The notes beneath the pieces are model-generated. The model had not been told where the DNA came from. It was given only the letters and a program-made list of their open reading frames with translations, and searched no databases. Shown here piece after piece: positions 17,482-25,639 of a stretch of 64,000 bases of DNA. The position numbers and the translations under genes were made by a program. Within the stretch, counting starts at the first letter, position 1. The number at the start of each line of letters is the position of its first letter. This DNA comes from Nonomuraea sp. SYSU D8015 (GTDB lineage: Bacteria > Actinomycetota > Actinomycetes > Streptosporangiales > Streptosporangiaceae): the NCBI RefSeq assembly GCF_008065375.1, contig NZ_VJYI01000011.1:186001-250000 (forward strand). Direction: 5' to 3'.

Positions 17482-17577
17482 ATGGATCTGTCCAACATTC
17501 TTGAGCTCCAGGAACTCGAGGTAGCCCCCGAGTACGCAGAACTGCCTGGAAGCAACAACAGCACGATCACCTGCTGA
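17482..17577 (+). CDS. lanA: Class III lanthipeptide (lipolanthine/avionin-type) precursor peptide
   Basis: This 31-residue peptide is the ribosomal substrate of the cluster. Residues 1-14 are MDLSNILELQELEV; I-L-E-L-Q at 6-10 is the conserved leader motif recognised by class III LanKC enzymes. Residues 15-23 are acidic and end in E-L-P-G. The last eight residues are SNNSTITC: Ser24-X2-Ser27-X3-Cys31 is exactly the labionin/avionin motif, and Cys31 is the C-terminal residue, as a LanD decarboxylase requires. The predicted product has Ser24 and Ser27 dehydrated and joined with decarboxylated Cys31 into avionin. Thr28, Thr30, Asn25 and Asn26 remain as possible decoration sites. AGGGAGG lies 7 bp before the ATG. 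A long hairpin follows the stop at once. The cleavage point, probably after Gly23, is inferred. Confidence 0.88.
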   Translation: MDLSNILELQELEVAPEYAELPGSNNSTITC

Positions 17578-17582
17578 TGATC

Positions 17583-17621
17583 GACGGTGCGGGGGGCCGT
17601 TCCACGGTTCCCCGCACCGTC
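17583..17621 (+). terminator. Long hairpin after the precursor gene (attenuator or mRNA-stabilising stem)
   Basis: GACGGTGCGGGG (17583-17594) pairs perfectly with CCCCGCACCGTC (17610-17621). CCGT and ACGG inside the loop add a nested stem. It starts 6 bp after the precursor stop and has no T-run. Such stems between a precursor gene and downstream enzymes commonly raise the peptide-to-enzyme ratio; this role is inferred. Confidence 0.7.
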
Positions 17622-17708
17622 CTCGCCACGGTGGCCCCACGGCGCCTCAAGGCGTCTCCTCGCCGCTCAGGACCCGTCGGAGGACGGAATTCAACGGACA
17701 GAGGGACG

Positions 17709-18695
17709 ATGCAGCACACACATCTCGGTCGTACCGCGCTGGAGGTCAGCCGTCTCTGCCTGGGCACGTTGAACCTCGGCATCAACATGTCCAAGGCCGA
17801 TAGCTTCCAACTCCTGGACGAGGCGCTCGCGCGGCGGATGAACTTCATCGACACCGCCAACCACTACGGGTGGCAGGTGCACCGCGGCATGACCGAAGAG
17901 CTCATCGGCGAGTGGTTCGCCAAGGGCGGCGGCCGCCGGGAGAAGGCCGTGCTGGCCACCAAGGTCTTCAATCCGATGAGCGACTGGCCCAACGACCGTG
18001 GCCTGTCGGCCCGGCACATCATCGCCTCCTGCGAGGCCTCCCTGCGCCGGCTGCGCACCGACTGGATCGACTTGTACCAGATGCACCACGTCGACCGGAA
18101 CGCGCTGTGGGAGGAGATCTGGCAGGCCATGGAGCTGCTGATCCAGCAGGGCAAGATCCGCTATGCCGGATCTTCCAACTTCGCCGGTTGGCACCTGGTG
18201 GCCGCCCAGGAGGCCGCGAGGCGGCGCAACATCGTCGGCCTGGTCTCCGAGCAGTGCATCTACAACCTGATCACCAGGCACGTGGAGATGGAGCTCATCC
18301 CCGCGGCGGTCGCCTACGGGCTGGGGGTGCTGGCCTGGTCTCCGCTGCACGGCGGCCTGCTCGGCGGCGGTCTGCGCAAGCTGGAGCGGGGCACCGCCGT
18401 CAAGACCGCCCGCGGCCGCGCGATGGTCGCGCTGGACAAGCATCGCGAGACCGTCGCGAGCTACGAGAAGTTCTGCCTGGAGATCGACACCGACCCGGCG
18501 ACCCTGGCGCTGGCCTGGGTGCTGTCGCGGCCAGGCGTCACCGCGGCGGTGATCGGCCCGCGCACCCTCGCCCATCTGGACGGGGCGATGGAGGCCCTGG
18601 AGCTGCAGCTCAGCCCCGAGGTGCTGGAGGAGCTCGACAGGATGTTCCCGCCCATCGGCAACGGCGGCCCCGCGCCGGAGTCGTGGGCCTGGTGA
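17709..18695 (+). CDS. Aldo/keto reductase, probable NDP-hexose 3-ketoreductase (EryBII/OleW-like role)
   Basis: The 328-residue TIM-barrel reductase begins MQHTHLGRTALEVSRLCLGT. The tetrad is visible as Asp in FIDTANHYGW, Tyr in the same block, Lys in KAVLATKVF and His in YQMHHVD. The NADPH-binding C-terminal part includes AAVIGPRTLAHLDGAME. AKRs of this kind in macrolide clusters reduce the 3-keto group (or enone) formed by the 2,3-dehydratase. Here it would give the opposite C-3 configuration from the Gfo/Idh/MocA enzyme at 13887. ATG at 17709 was chosen, since the upstream reading frame runs through the precursor hairpin. The gene lies 131 bp after the precursor gene and precedes glycosyltransferase copy 4 by 22 bp. 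Confidence 0.82.
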   Translation: MQHTHLGRTALEVSRLCLGTLNLGINMSKADSFQLLDEALARRMNFIDTANHYGWQVHRGMTEELIGEWFAKGGGRREKAVLATKVFNPMSDWPNDRGLSARHIIASCEASLRRLRTDWIDLYQMHHVDRNALWEEIWQAMELLIQQGKIRYAGSSNFAGWHLVAAQEAARRRNIVGLVSEQCIYNLITRHVEMELIPAAVAYGLGVLAWSPLHGGLLGGGLRKLERGTAVKTARGRAMVALDKHRETVASYEKFCLEIDTDPATLALAWVLSRPGVTAAVIGPRTLAHLDGAMEALELQLSPEVLEELDRMFPPIGNGGPAPESWAW

Positions 18696-18717
18696 CCCGC
18701 ACCCGGAGGTGAGGCCC

Positions 18718-20055
18718 GTGCGCGTGCTGATCGCCACAGTCGCCGAACGCACCAACTTCATCGCGGCGGTCCCGATCGCCTGGGCACTGCGCACCGCCGG
18801 GCACGAGGTCCGGGTGGCCAGCCAGCCGAGGCTGATGGAGGTGATCGCCGACGCCGGCCTGACCGCCGTGCCGGTCGGCAGGGATCACGACTTCTGGCGG
18901 GTCATGCGCAGCCGCGCCTTCTTCGACCCGCTGCGCGACAGCGTGCCGCCATTCGACCTGGCCGGGCTGCCGATGGAGGAGATCACCTGGGAGCCGCTCC
19001 AGGAGGGCTACCGGCAGATCGTGCCCTGGTGGTGGCGGTTGGTCAACGAGCCGATGCTGGACGATCTGGTGGCGCTGTGCAGGGACTGGCGGCCCGATCT
19101 GGTGCTCTGGGAGCCCAGCACCTTCGCGGCGGCCGTCGCGGCCAAGGTTTGCGGCGCCGCCCACGGGCGCTTCCTGTGGGGAGTGGACGTCTTCGCGTTC
19201 ATCCGCACCCGGTACGTGGAACTGCTGGCCGAGGAGGCCGGCGAGGAGCGCGAGGACGTGCCGGCCGCGTGGCTCGGTGCCTGTGCCGCCCGCTTCGGCG
19301 AGCGTTTCTCCGAGGATCTGATCACCGGCCAGTTCACCGTCGACTGCCTGCCCATGGGCATGCGGCTGGGCGAGAGCGGCGTACGGTACGTCCCGGTGCG
19401 CTACATCCCCTACAACGGCCGGGCAGTGGTCCCATCCTGGCTGCGCGAGCCCCCCGCGCGGCGGCGAGTCTGCCTCACCCTGGGCACCTCGGCCACCGAG
19501 AGGCAGGGCGGCTACGTGGTCTCGGTCCAGGACCTGCTGGACTCGCTGGGCGAGCTCGACATGGAGCTCGTCATCACCCTGCCGGAGGCCGAGCAGCAAA
19601 GGCTGACCCGGGTTCCGGCCAACACCCGGTTGGTCTCCCACGTGCCCCTGCACGCTCTGGCGCCCAGTTGCTCTGCGGTGATCAACCACGGGGGCGCCGG
19701 GACGGTGCTCACCATGCTCCATTACGGCGTGCCGCAGCTCATCATCCCCAGGCCCACCTTCGACGAGCCGCTGCTGACACGCCAGATGGTCCGTCAGGGC
19801 GCCGCCGTGTCGATCCCCAGCGCCCAGGCCCGCGGCGAGCGGGTCCGGGCGGAGCTGGAGAAGCTGCTGGCCGACGAGGCCGTCCACCGCGCCACGGCCG
19901 ATCTGCACCGGCGCGCGCACGCCCTGCCGGCCCCCAACGCGGTTGTTCCCCTCCTGGAGGAGCTCGCGGTCCACGATCAGCGCGCGAGCGGCGTCACCCC
20001 CCAGGGCGGCAGCGGGCGCAGCAGCAGCGTCAGAAAGCCCAGCGTGCCTCGGTAA
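18718..20055 (+). CDS. GT1-family glycosyltransferase, copy 4
   Basis: The 445-residue enzyme starts MRVLIATVAERTNFIAAV; a Thr-Asn replaces the Thr-His found at this place in most copies. RYIPYNGRAVVPSWLR and INHGGAGTVLT (near residue 322) are intact. GTG at 18718 was chosen over GTG at 18709 because GGAGG lies 8 bp before it and the N-terminus then matches the paralogs. About 25 extra C-terminal residues, rich in Ser, Arg and Gly, run 79 bp into the convergent methyltransferase gene and are not conserved in the other copies. It is downstream of the aldo/keto reductase, suggesting a neutral dideoxysugar donor. Confidence 0.86.
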   Translation: MRVLIATVAERTNFIAAVPIAWALRTAGHEVRVASQPRLMEVIADAGLTAVPVGRDHDFWRVMRSRAFFDPLRDSVPPFDLAGLPMEEITWEPLQEGYRQIVPWWWRLVNEPMLDDLVALCRDWRPDLVLWEPSTFAAAVAAKVCGAAHGRFLWGVDVFAFIRTRYVELLAEEAGEEREDVPAAWLGACAARFGERFSEDLITGQFTVDCLPMGMRLGESGVRYVPVRYIPYNGRAVVPSWLREPPARRRVCLTLGTSATERQGGYVVSVQDLLDSLGELDMELVITLPEAEQQRLTRVPANTRLVSHVPLHALAPSCSAVINHGGAGTVLTMLHYGVPQLIIPRPTFDEPLLTRQMVRQGAAVSIPSAQARGERVRAELEKLLADEAVHRATADLHRRAHALPAPNAVVPLLEELAVHDQRASGVTPQGGSGRSSSVRKPSVPR

Positions 20056-20762
20056 CCCCGGAGCCAGGCGTCGCGGTAGTCGGCGGTGTAGCGCAGGATT
20101 TCGCGGCCGTCACGTCCCCCGGCCGCCAGCCCCCATCCGGTCAGCCCGGCGACGCACGCCCACGCGAAGTCGTCCCACTCCTGCTCGGTGCTCACATGCC
20201 CGTGGACGGGCAGCCAGCGCGCGTCGGTGACCCGGTCGATCGTGTCCGGCAGGTCGGTGAAGGCGTGGGCGTCCAGCTCGAGCGACTTCAGCACCGCCTC
20301 GTCCGGCTCGCGGGTCCAGAAGGGCTCCCCGATGAGGGCCACGCCGCCCGGCTTGAGCAGGCGGCGCAGGTAGACCAGGTTGTCGCGGAGCCCCCCGAAG
20401 GCGTCCGACAGGCCCACACACATGACCAGGTCGTACTTGCCGGCGGGCGCGAAGCGCAGCGCGTCGACGCTCTCGAAGGTGGCGCGCTCCACCAGGCCCC
20501 GCCTGGCGGCCGCGGCCGCCGCGGCCTCGATGTGCTTGGCGGAGGCGTCGATGCCGTGCCCCCGGGCCTGGGGGTAGATCTCCAGGGCTCGCAGCAGCCA
20601 GGCGCCGAGCCCGCAGCCCACGTCGAGCAGGCGCGCACCCGGTTCCAGCCTGGCCAGACGCAGCACCTGATCGACCGACTCGTCCGACAGGGGAGCGAGC
20701 ACGGGGTGCTCCTCCTGGAGCAGGTTCCACGTGGTCTCGGTGTCGATGTCGTCGTAGTTCAC
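19977..20762 (-). CDS. Class I SAM-dependent methyltransferase, coupled to the ammonia-lyase gene
   Basis: The 261-residue methyltransferase has motif I LLDVGCGLGAWLLRALE near residue 44, an acidic ribose-binding Asp in GHGIDASAKHIEAA, and LKPGGVALIGEPFW as motif III. GTG at 20762 overlaps the stop of the ammonia-lyase gene by 4 bp (GTGA), so translation is coupled. The coupling suggests it acts on the same moiety as the lyase, for example O-methylation of the aryl acid. It is not closely TylM1-like, so an N-methyl or O-methyl sugar role is only an alternative. The substrate cannot be read from the sequence. The 3' end overlaps glycosyltransferase copy 4 by 79 bp. Confidence 0.78.
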   Translation of the reverse strand: MNYDDIDTETTWNLLQEEHPVLAPLSDESVDQVLRLARLEPGARLLDVGCGLGAWLLRALEIYPQARGHGIDASAKHIEAAAAAAARRGLVERATFESVDALRFAPAGKYDLVMCVGLSDAFGGLRDNLVYLRRLLKPGGVALIGEPFWTREPDEAVLKSLELDAHAFTDLPDTIDRVTDARWLPVHGHVSTEQEWDDFAWACVAGLTGWGLAAGGRDGREILRYTADYRDAWLRGYRGTLGFLTLLLRPLPPWGVTPLAR

Positions 20763-22339
20763 AGCCTGTCCTCTGCGTCCGCCTGGCCGAGCCGCTCCTC
20801 CCGCACCCACTGCTCGGCGGCCCGTGTCAGCAGCTCGCGCGCCGCCCGCACCTCGGCCGCCAGGGGGCGGTCCTTGCCCAGCGGCGGTGAGAGCTCGGCC
20901 AACTCGGCCCAGGGGCTGTGGGAGGCGCCAGGCATGCCGTACGGCTCCGCGGCGCCGTCGCCGCTCAGCGGCACGCCTCCGGCCAGCGCTCCGTACTGGG
21001 CCACGCCGACGGCAAGCGAGCCCACGACCAACCAGGCGAGCTCCACGGCCTCGGCGACCGAGTTGGCGCCGTTGAGCGCCATCGGCACATGGTCCTGGTT
21101 GGTGCCGTTGGTGGGCAGGGCGGTCAAGGAGGCGGGATACACCAGCTGCCGGATGCGGGCGACGAACGAGGTGGCGCTGATCTGCACTCCTGCCAGGCCA
21201 CTGCCCCTGCCGGGCCGCGGGGTGAGCATCGGCGGCAGCCCGCCGTTGGTCGTCGGCGCGCACAGCAGCGCGAGCTGGCGCTCGGCCAGGAAGGCGACCT
21301 GCTGCAGGCAGAGCCCCAGCTGGTCGGAGCAGAGCCCAACGGGCATCGCGTGGAAGTTGCCGCCGTGCAGGATCTCGCCCTCGAAGCAGATCGGGTTGTC
21401 GGTGCAGCCCAGGGTCTCGCGCACGAGGATCTCCTCGGTCGAGTGGAGCTGGTCGAGAACCGCGCCGAGCACCTGCGGGGCGCATCTCAGGCTGTAGGGC
21501 TCCTGCAGGGGGCGTGAGGCGTTGCGGGTGAAGCCGGGCGGGATCTCCTCACGGATCCAACCGGCGACCGTCAGCTGCCCGTGCTGGCCCCGGGCATGCC
21601 CCAGCCCGTGGTGGTAGGCCTCGGGGTTGGCGCCCAGCAGGAGCACCATCCGGCCGGACAGCGCCGCCACCGCCCGCGTCAGCAGCAGCACCGAGCGGTG
21701 GTTGACCAGGCTCATGGCCAGCCCGACGCTTGTTCCGTTCACGAAGGCCAGCGCCTCGCGTGCGGGCCAGTCGATCGGGGTGGCGCCGAGGTCGGCGAGC
21801 GCCTCGGCGGCTGGACAGGTGGTCCATGCGCCTCGCGCGTCGCGCACCCATGCCTCGCCCTGGCCCGCGTAGGCCAGGGCGGCCGACGACAGCGGCTGGA
21901 GGTCGCCGCTCGCGCTCACCGTGCCGTGCCGTGGGATCGCCGGGGTGAAGCCGCGGTTCCACAGATCGGCCAGCACCTGCCAGAACTCCGGCGAGACCGC
22001 CGAGTAGCCCCGGCGCATGCTCTGCAGCCGCAGCCACACCACCAGACGGCAGACATCGGGCGGCAACGGCTGCCCCTGTGCCGTGCCCAGATGGGAAATG
22101 AGGCCACTGCCCTGCTCGACGGAGGACTCGGAGGCGGCGAAATCCACCAGCGCGCCGTATCCGTGCGTGATCCCGTAGACCTTTTCGTCGGACGCGATCG
22201 CGGCGGCGAGCACCGCGACGCTGGCCTGCATGCGTTCGATGTCGTCCTCGTCGCACTTGTCCAGCTCGGCGTCCCACCCCGCGCTGTGCAGGAGGTCGGC
22301 GAGCCGGCCGTGATGGCGGCGCTCGGCAAAGACTGTCAC
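20759..22339 (-). CDS. Aromatic amino acid ammonia-lyase (MIO enzyme, tyrosine ammonia-lyase-like)
   Basis: The 526-residue protein has the MIO-forming triad Ala143-Ser144-Gly145 in SASGDLQPLSS and the catalytic Tyr55 in YGITHGYG. It also has FVNGTSVGLAMS, REALAF and the C-terminal block TNGTNQDHVPM. The substrate-selectivity pair aligns as His83-Leu84 (LISHLGTAQG). This resembles the His-Leu of tyrosine ammonia-lyases rather than Phe-Leu of PAL or Ser-His of histidase, so Tyr to p-coumarate is predicted; this alignment was done by eye. A 2,3-aminomutase activity is an alternative in this family. GTG at 22339 has GGAG 6 bp upstream and operator copy 5 lies 41 bp before it. With the AMP ligase and ACP it would supply an aryl acyl group. 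Confidence 0.85.
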   Translation of the reverse strand: MTVFAERRHHGRLADLLHSAGWDAELDKCDEDDIERMQASVAVLAAAIASDEKVYGITHGYGALVDFAASESSVEQGSGLISHLGTAQGQPLPPDVCRLVVWLRLQSMRRGYSAVSPEFWQVLADLWNRGFTPAIPRHGTVSASGDLQPLSSAALAYAGQGEAWVRDARGAWTTCPAAEALADLGATPIDWPAREALAFVNGTSVGLAMSLVNHRSVLLLTRAVAALSGRMVLLLGANPEAYHHGLGHARGQHGQLTVAGWIREEIPPGFTRNASRPLQEPYSLRCAPQVLGAVLDQLHSTEEILVRETLGCTDNPICFEGEILHGGNFHAMPVGLCSDQLGLCLQQVAFLAERQLALLCAPTTNGGLPPMLTPRPGRGSGLAGVQISATSFVARIRQLVYPASLTALPTNGTNQDHVPMALNGANSVAEAVELAWLVVGSLAVGVAQYGALAGGVPLSGDGAAEPYGMPGASHSPWAELAELSPPLGKDRPLAAEVRAARELLTRAAEQWVREERLGQADAEDRL

Positions 22340-22379
22340 GTGTCACTCCAAGGTTGGTCGGGCTCACGCCGTCGTGAAC

Positions 22380-22395
22380 GTCTCGCCGGCGGGAC
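22380..22395. promoter_or_regulatory. Cluster operator palindrome, copy 5
   Basis: GTCTCGCCGGCGGGAC lies between the rfbB stop (22411) and the ammonia-lyase start (22339), both on the minus strand. It separates the rfbA-rfbB pair from the lyase-methyltransferase pair and suggests independent control of the aryl acid genes. Confidence 0.65.
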
Positions 22396-22410
22396 GTCCG
22401 CCGCCGGCGA

Positions 22411-23406
22411 TCAGGATCCGACCGGCTCGTACATCTCCCTCTTCAGCGGTTCCCACCAGCTGCGGTGCTCGGCGTACCACCGCGCCGTGCGCCGCAGCCC
22501 CTCGAGGAAGGGAACCTCTGGCCGGTATCCCAGCTGGGTCGCGATCTTGGTGCTGTCGAGGGAGTAGCGCCGGTCGTGGCCCTTGCGGTCGTCCACGAAG
22601 CGAATCACGGACCAGTCCGCACCGGAAATCTCCAGCAGGTGCCGGGTCGTCTCGATGTTGGTCAGCTCGACGCCGCTGCCGATGTTGTAGACCTCGCCCG
22701 GGCGGCCCTGCTCCGCGACGAGCGCGACGCCACGGCAGTGGTCGTCCACGTGCGTCCACTCCCGCACGTTGAGCCCGTCGCCGTACACCGGCAGCTCCTC
22801 ACCGTCGAGCAGGCCGGTGATGAACAGCGGGATGAGCTTCTCGGGGAACTGGTAGGGACCGTAATTGTTGGAACACCTGGTGACGCAGACGGGCAGCCCG
22901 TGGGTGTGGAAGGCGGCCAGGGCCAGCATGTCGCCCGCGGCTTTGGAGGCGGAGTACGGCGAGCTGGGCCGCAGGGGCTCCTGCTCGTTCCACGACCCGG
23001 AATCGATGGAGCCGTAGACCTCGTCGGTGGAGACGAGCACGATCTTGTCCACACCCGCCCGCAGCCCCGCCTCGAGCAGGACGTGGGTGCCCAGGACATT
23101 GGTCCGCACGAAGGCGGACGGGTCGTGGATGGACCGGTCGACGTGCGTCTCGGCGGCGCAGTGCACCACCAGCGACACGTCCTTCATCAGGCCCCCGACC
23201 AGGTCGGCGTCGCAGACGTCACCGTGAACGAAGGTCAGGCGGGGGTCGCCGGCCACCGGGGCCAGGCTCTCCCTCGTGCCGGCGTAGGTGAGCTTGTCCA
23301 GCACCACGAACTCGGCGGTGGCAAGCGATCGATAGGCTCCCGACAGAGCCTGCCGGACGAAGTTCGAGCCGATGAATCCGGCCCCGCCGGTCACCAAGAC
23401 GCGCAT
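22411..23406 (-). CDS. rfbB: dTDP-glucose 4,6-dehydratase
   Basis: The 331-residue extended SDR begins MRVLVTGGAGFIGSNFVRQ with the NAD-binding G-x-x-G-x-x-G. It has TDEVYG carrying the Thr-Asp-Glu catalytic residues and YSASKAAGD with the Tyr-x3-Lys pair, followed by RCSNNYGPYQFPEKLIP, a block specific to RfbB/RmlB. It converts dTDP-glucose to dTDP-4-keto-6-deoxyglucose, the common precursor of all 6-deoxysugars in the cluster. It follows rfbA by 6 bp; having both in the cluster gives a dedicated donor supply. Normal family length. Confidence 0.95.
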   Translation of the reverse strand: MRVLVTGGAGFIGSNFVRQALSGAYRSLATAEFVVLDKLTYAGTRESLAPVAGDPRLTFVHGDVCDADLVGGLMKDVSLVVHCAAETHVDRSIHDPSAFVRTNVLGTHVLLEAGLRAGVDKIVLVSTDEVYGSIDSGSWNEQEPLRPSSPYSASKAAGDMLALAAFHTHGLPVCVTRCSNNYGPYQFPEKLIPLFITGLLDGEELPVYGDGLNVREWTHVDDHCRGVALVAEQGRPGEVYNIGSGVELTNIETTRHLLEISGADWSVIRFVDDRKGHDRRYSLDSTKIATQLGYRPEVPFLEGLRRTARWYAEHRSWWEPLKREMYEPVGS

Positions 23407-23412
23407 CGGGAT

Positions 23413-24297
23413 TCACCTTCTCCGTGCGTTCCAGGAGCGGGCCACGTCCATGACGTACCGGCCATATTCCGAATGCTTCATGTCGAGGCCCCTGTTATAA
23501 CATGTCTCCGCGTCGATAAAGCCCATTCTGAGCGCCGTCTCCTCGATGCAGCCGATCCGCAGGCCGTCGCGGCGGTTGACTTCCCGGATGTAGCTGGAAG
23601 CCTCGAGCAGCGACTCGCAGGTGCCGGTGTCGAGCCATTTGAATTCCTCGCCCAGGTTCACCAGCGACGCTTTCCCCTCGGCCAGGTAGACTTTATTGAC
23701 GTCGGTTATCTCCAGCTCGCCGCGGGCCGACGGGCGAATCTCCTTGGCGATGTCCACGACCTCTTTGTTGTAGAGGTACAGCCCGGTGATCGCCTGCCGC
23801 GAGCGCGGGCGGGCGGGCTTCTCCTCCAGTGACACGAGCCTGCCGCGATCGTCCGTCTCTCCGACCGCGTACCGCTCCGGGTCGTCCACCTGGTAGCCGA
23901 ACAGCACGCACCCGTCCACTTTCCGACATGCGGCGCTGAGGACTCCGTCCAGCTGAGGGCCGTGGAACAGGTTGTCGCCGAGGATGAGCGCGCATTCCTG
24001 GCCGTCCACGAAGCGCTCGCCCACGAGGAACGCCTCGGCGATGCCGCGCGGCTCAGGCTGCTCGGCGTAGCTGATATCGAGTCCCAGCTGCGCACCGTCG
24101 CCGAACAACTCGCGAAGCTGCGGGAGAGCGGCAGGAGTGGAGATGACCAGGATTTCCGTGATACCGGCCAGCATCAGCGTCGAGAGCGGATAATAGACCA
24201 TCGGCTTGTCGTATACCGGCAATAATTGTTTGGACATCGTCAGCGTGATGGGGTGGAGTCGAGTTCCGCTCCCGCCCGCGAGAACGATTCCCTTCAT
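23413..24297 (-). CDS. rfbA: Glucose-1-phosphate thymidylyltransferase
   Basis: The 294-residue nucleotidyltransferase starts MKGIVLAGGSGTRLHPITL, the phosphate-binding signature, followed by KQLLPVYDKPMVYYPL, LILGDNLFHG with the metal-binding Asp, and FKWLDTGTCESLLEA. It makes dTDP-glucose from glucose-1-phosphate and dTTP. ATG at 24297 gives the usual family length. The region up to the divergent glycosyltransferase at 24392 is only 94 bp and shows no copy of the cluster palindrome, unlike most other divergent gaps here. Confidence 0.95.
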   Translation of the reverse strand: MKGIVLAGGSGTRLHPITLTMSKQLLPVYDKPMVYYPLSTLMLAGITEILVISTPAALPQLRELFGDGAQLGLDISYAEQPEPRGIAEAFLVGERFVDGQECALILGDNLFHGPQLDGVLSAACRKVDGCVLFGYQVDDPERYAVGETDDRGRLVSLEEKPARPRSRQAITGLYLYNKEVVDIAKEIRPSARGELEITDVNKVYLAEGKASLVNLGEEFKWLDTGTCESLLEASSYIREVNRRDGLRIGCIEETALRMGFIDAETCYNRGLDMKHSEYGRYVMDVARSWNARRR

Positions 24298-24391
24298 CTC
24301 TGCTCCCTGAATACGGCGAATAGGCCCCAGCGTACGGACGGGACGCGCGGCCTCAACCCCTACTGGCCTCCTTAACGGCGGGAACCGGAAG

Positions 24392-25639
24392 ATGCGCATT
24401 CTCATCGCGACCCAGGCGGAAAGGTCGCACTTCTTCAGCCTCGTGACACTGGCCTGGGCGCTGCGCACCGCGGGACACGAGGTCCGTGTGGCCAGCCAGC
24501 CGGAACTGACGGACGCGGTGGCCGACACCGGCCTGACCTCCGTGCCGGTGGGCCACGACCACAAGTTCCGGCACGTCATGAAGCGCGTCGCCGATGCGGA
24601 GTGGCCGCGCTTCGACATGACCGTCGAGCGGACCGGCGACGTGTTGTGGGAGTACCTCAGGGACGGCTACCGCCGGGTCGTGCCGTGGTGGTGGAAGGTC
24701 GTCAACGAGCCGATGATCGCCGACCTGGTGGCCTACTGCCGGCAGTGGCGGCCCGACCTGGTGCTCTGGGAGCCCACGACCTTCGCCGGGGCCGTGGCGG
24801 CACGGGCCTGCGGAGCGGCGCACGCGCGGCTGCTGTGGAGCCTCGACCTGTTCGCCCGGATGCGCGGGCTGCTGCTGGAGTCGATGGCCGCCCAGCCGGC
24901 GACCGAGCGGGAGGACGTCCTGGCCGACTGGCTGGGCGGGCACATGGCCAGGTACGGCGGGCAGTTCTCGGAGGACCTGACCACCGGCCACTTCTCCATC
25001 GACTACCTGCCCGCCTCGATGCGCCTGGAGGTGGGAGTGCGGCAGGTGCCGATGCGCTACGTGCCCTACAACGGGCCCGCCGTCGTCCCGCAGTGGCTGC
25101 GCACCCCCCCGGAACGGCCCCGCGTCGCCCTCACCCTGGGCAATTCGTGGGCCACCAGGCTCGGCAGGTACGCCGTACCCGTCCCGGACATCCTCGACGC
25201 CCTGGAGGGGCTCGACGTGGAGGTGGTCGCCACCTTGTCGGCCAAGCAGCAGGCGGAGCTCCCCCGGGTGCCGGACAACGCCAGGATCGTCGACTACGCG
25301 CCCCTGCACGCGCTCGCGCCGACATGCCAGGTAGTGATCAACCAGGGCGGCCCCGGCACCGTCTTCACCACGGCCCACTACGGCGTGCCCCAGCTGATCC
25401 TCCACTACAACTGGTTCGACGAGCCGCTCCTGGCCAAGGGGATCACCGCGCTGGGCGCCGGCCTTGCCGTACCGGACACGAAGGTGACGGCCGACGGGGT
25501 ACGCGAGCGCGTCGCGCGCCTGCTTGCCGACTCCTCCTTCGCCGCGGGAGCCGGGCGGCTGCGCGAGGAACTGGCGGCCATGCCCTCGCCGAACGAGATC
25601 GTCCCGGAGCTGGAGCGGCTCACCGCCGAGTTCCGCTGA
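24392..25639 (+). CDS. GT1-family glycosyltransferase, copy 5 (His to Gln in the donor motif)
   Basis: The 415-residue enzyme begins MRILIATQAERSHFFSLV and has RYVPYNGPAVVPQWLR, where Pro replaces the Arg of other copies. The donor motif reads INQGGPGTVFTT near residue 315, so the usual His of HGGxGT is Gln. This residue normally contacts the donor diphosphate, so activity may be changed or lost; the remainder of the fold is intact and shows no frameshift. It is transcribed divergently from rfbA. Its last 20 bp overlap convergent copy 6. Acceptor and donor are unknown. Confidence 0.85.
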   Translation: MRILIATQAERSHFFSLVTLAWALRTAGHEVRVASQPELTDAVADTGLTSVPVGHDHKFRHVMKRVADAEWPRFDMTVERTGDVLWEYLRDGYRRVVPWWWKVVNEPMIADLVAYCRQWRPDLVLWEPTTFAGAVAARACGAAHARLLWSLDLFARMRGLLLESMAAQPATEREDVLADWLGGHMARYGGQFSEDLTTGHFSIDYLPASMRLEVGVRQVPMRYVPYNGPAVVPQWLRTPPERPRVALTLGNSWATRLGRYAVPVPDILDALEGLDVEVVATLSAKQQAELPRVPDNARIVDYAPLHALAPTCQVVINQGGPGTVFTTAHYGVPQLILHYNWFDEPLLAKGITALGAGLAVPDTKVTADGVRERVARLLADSSFAAGAGRLREELAAMPSPNEIVPELERLTAEFR

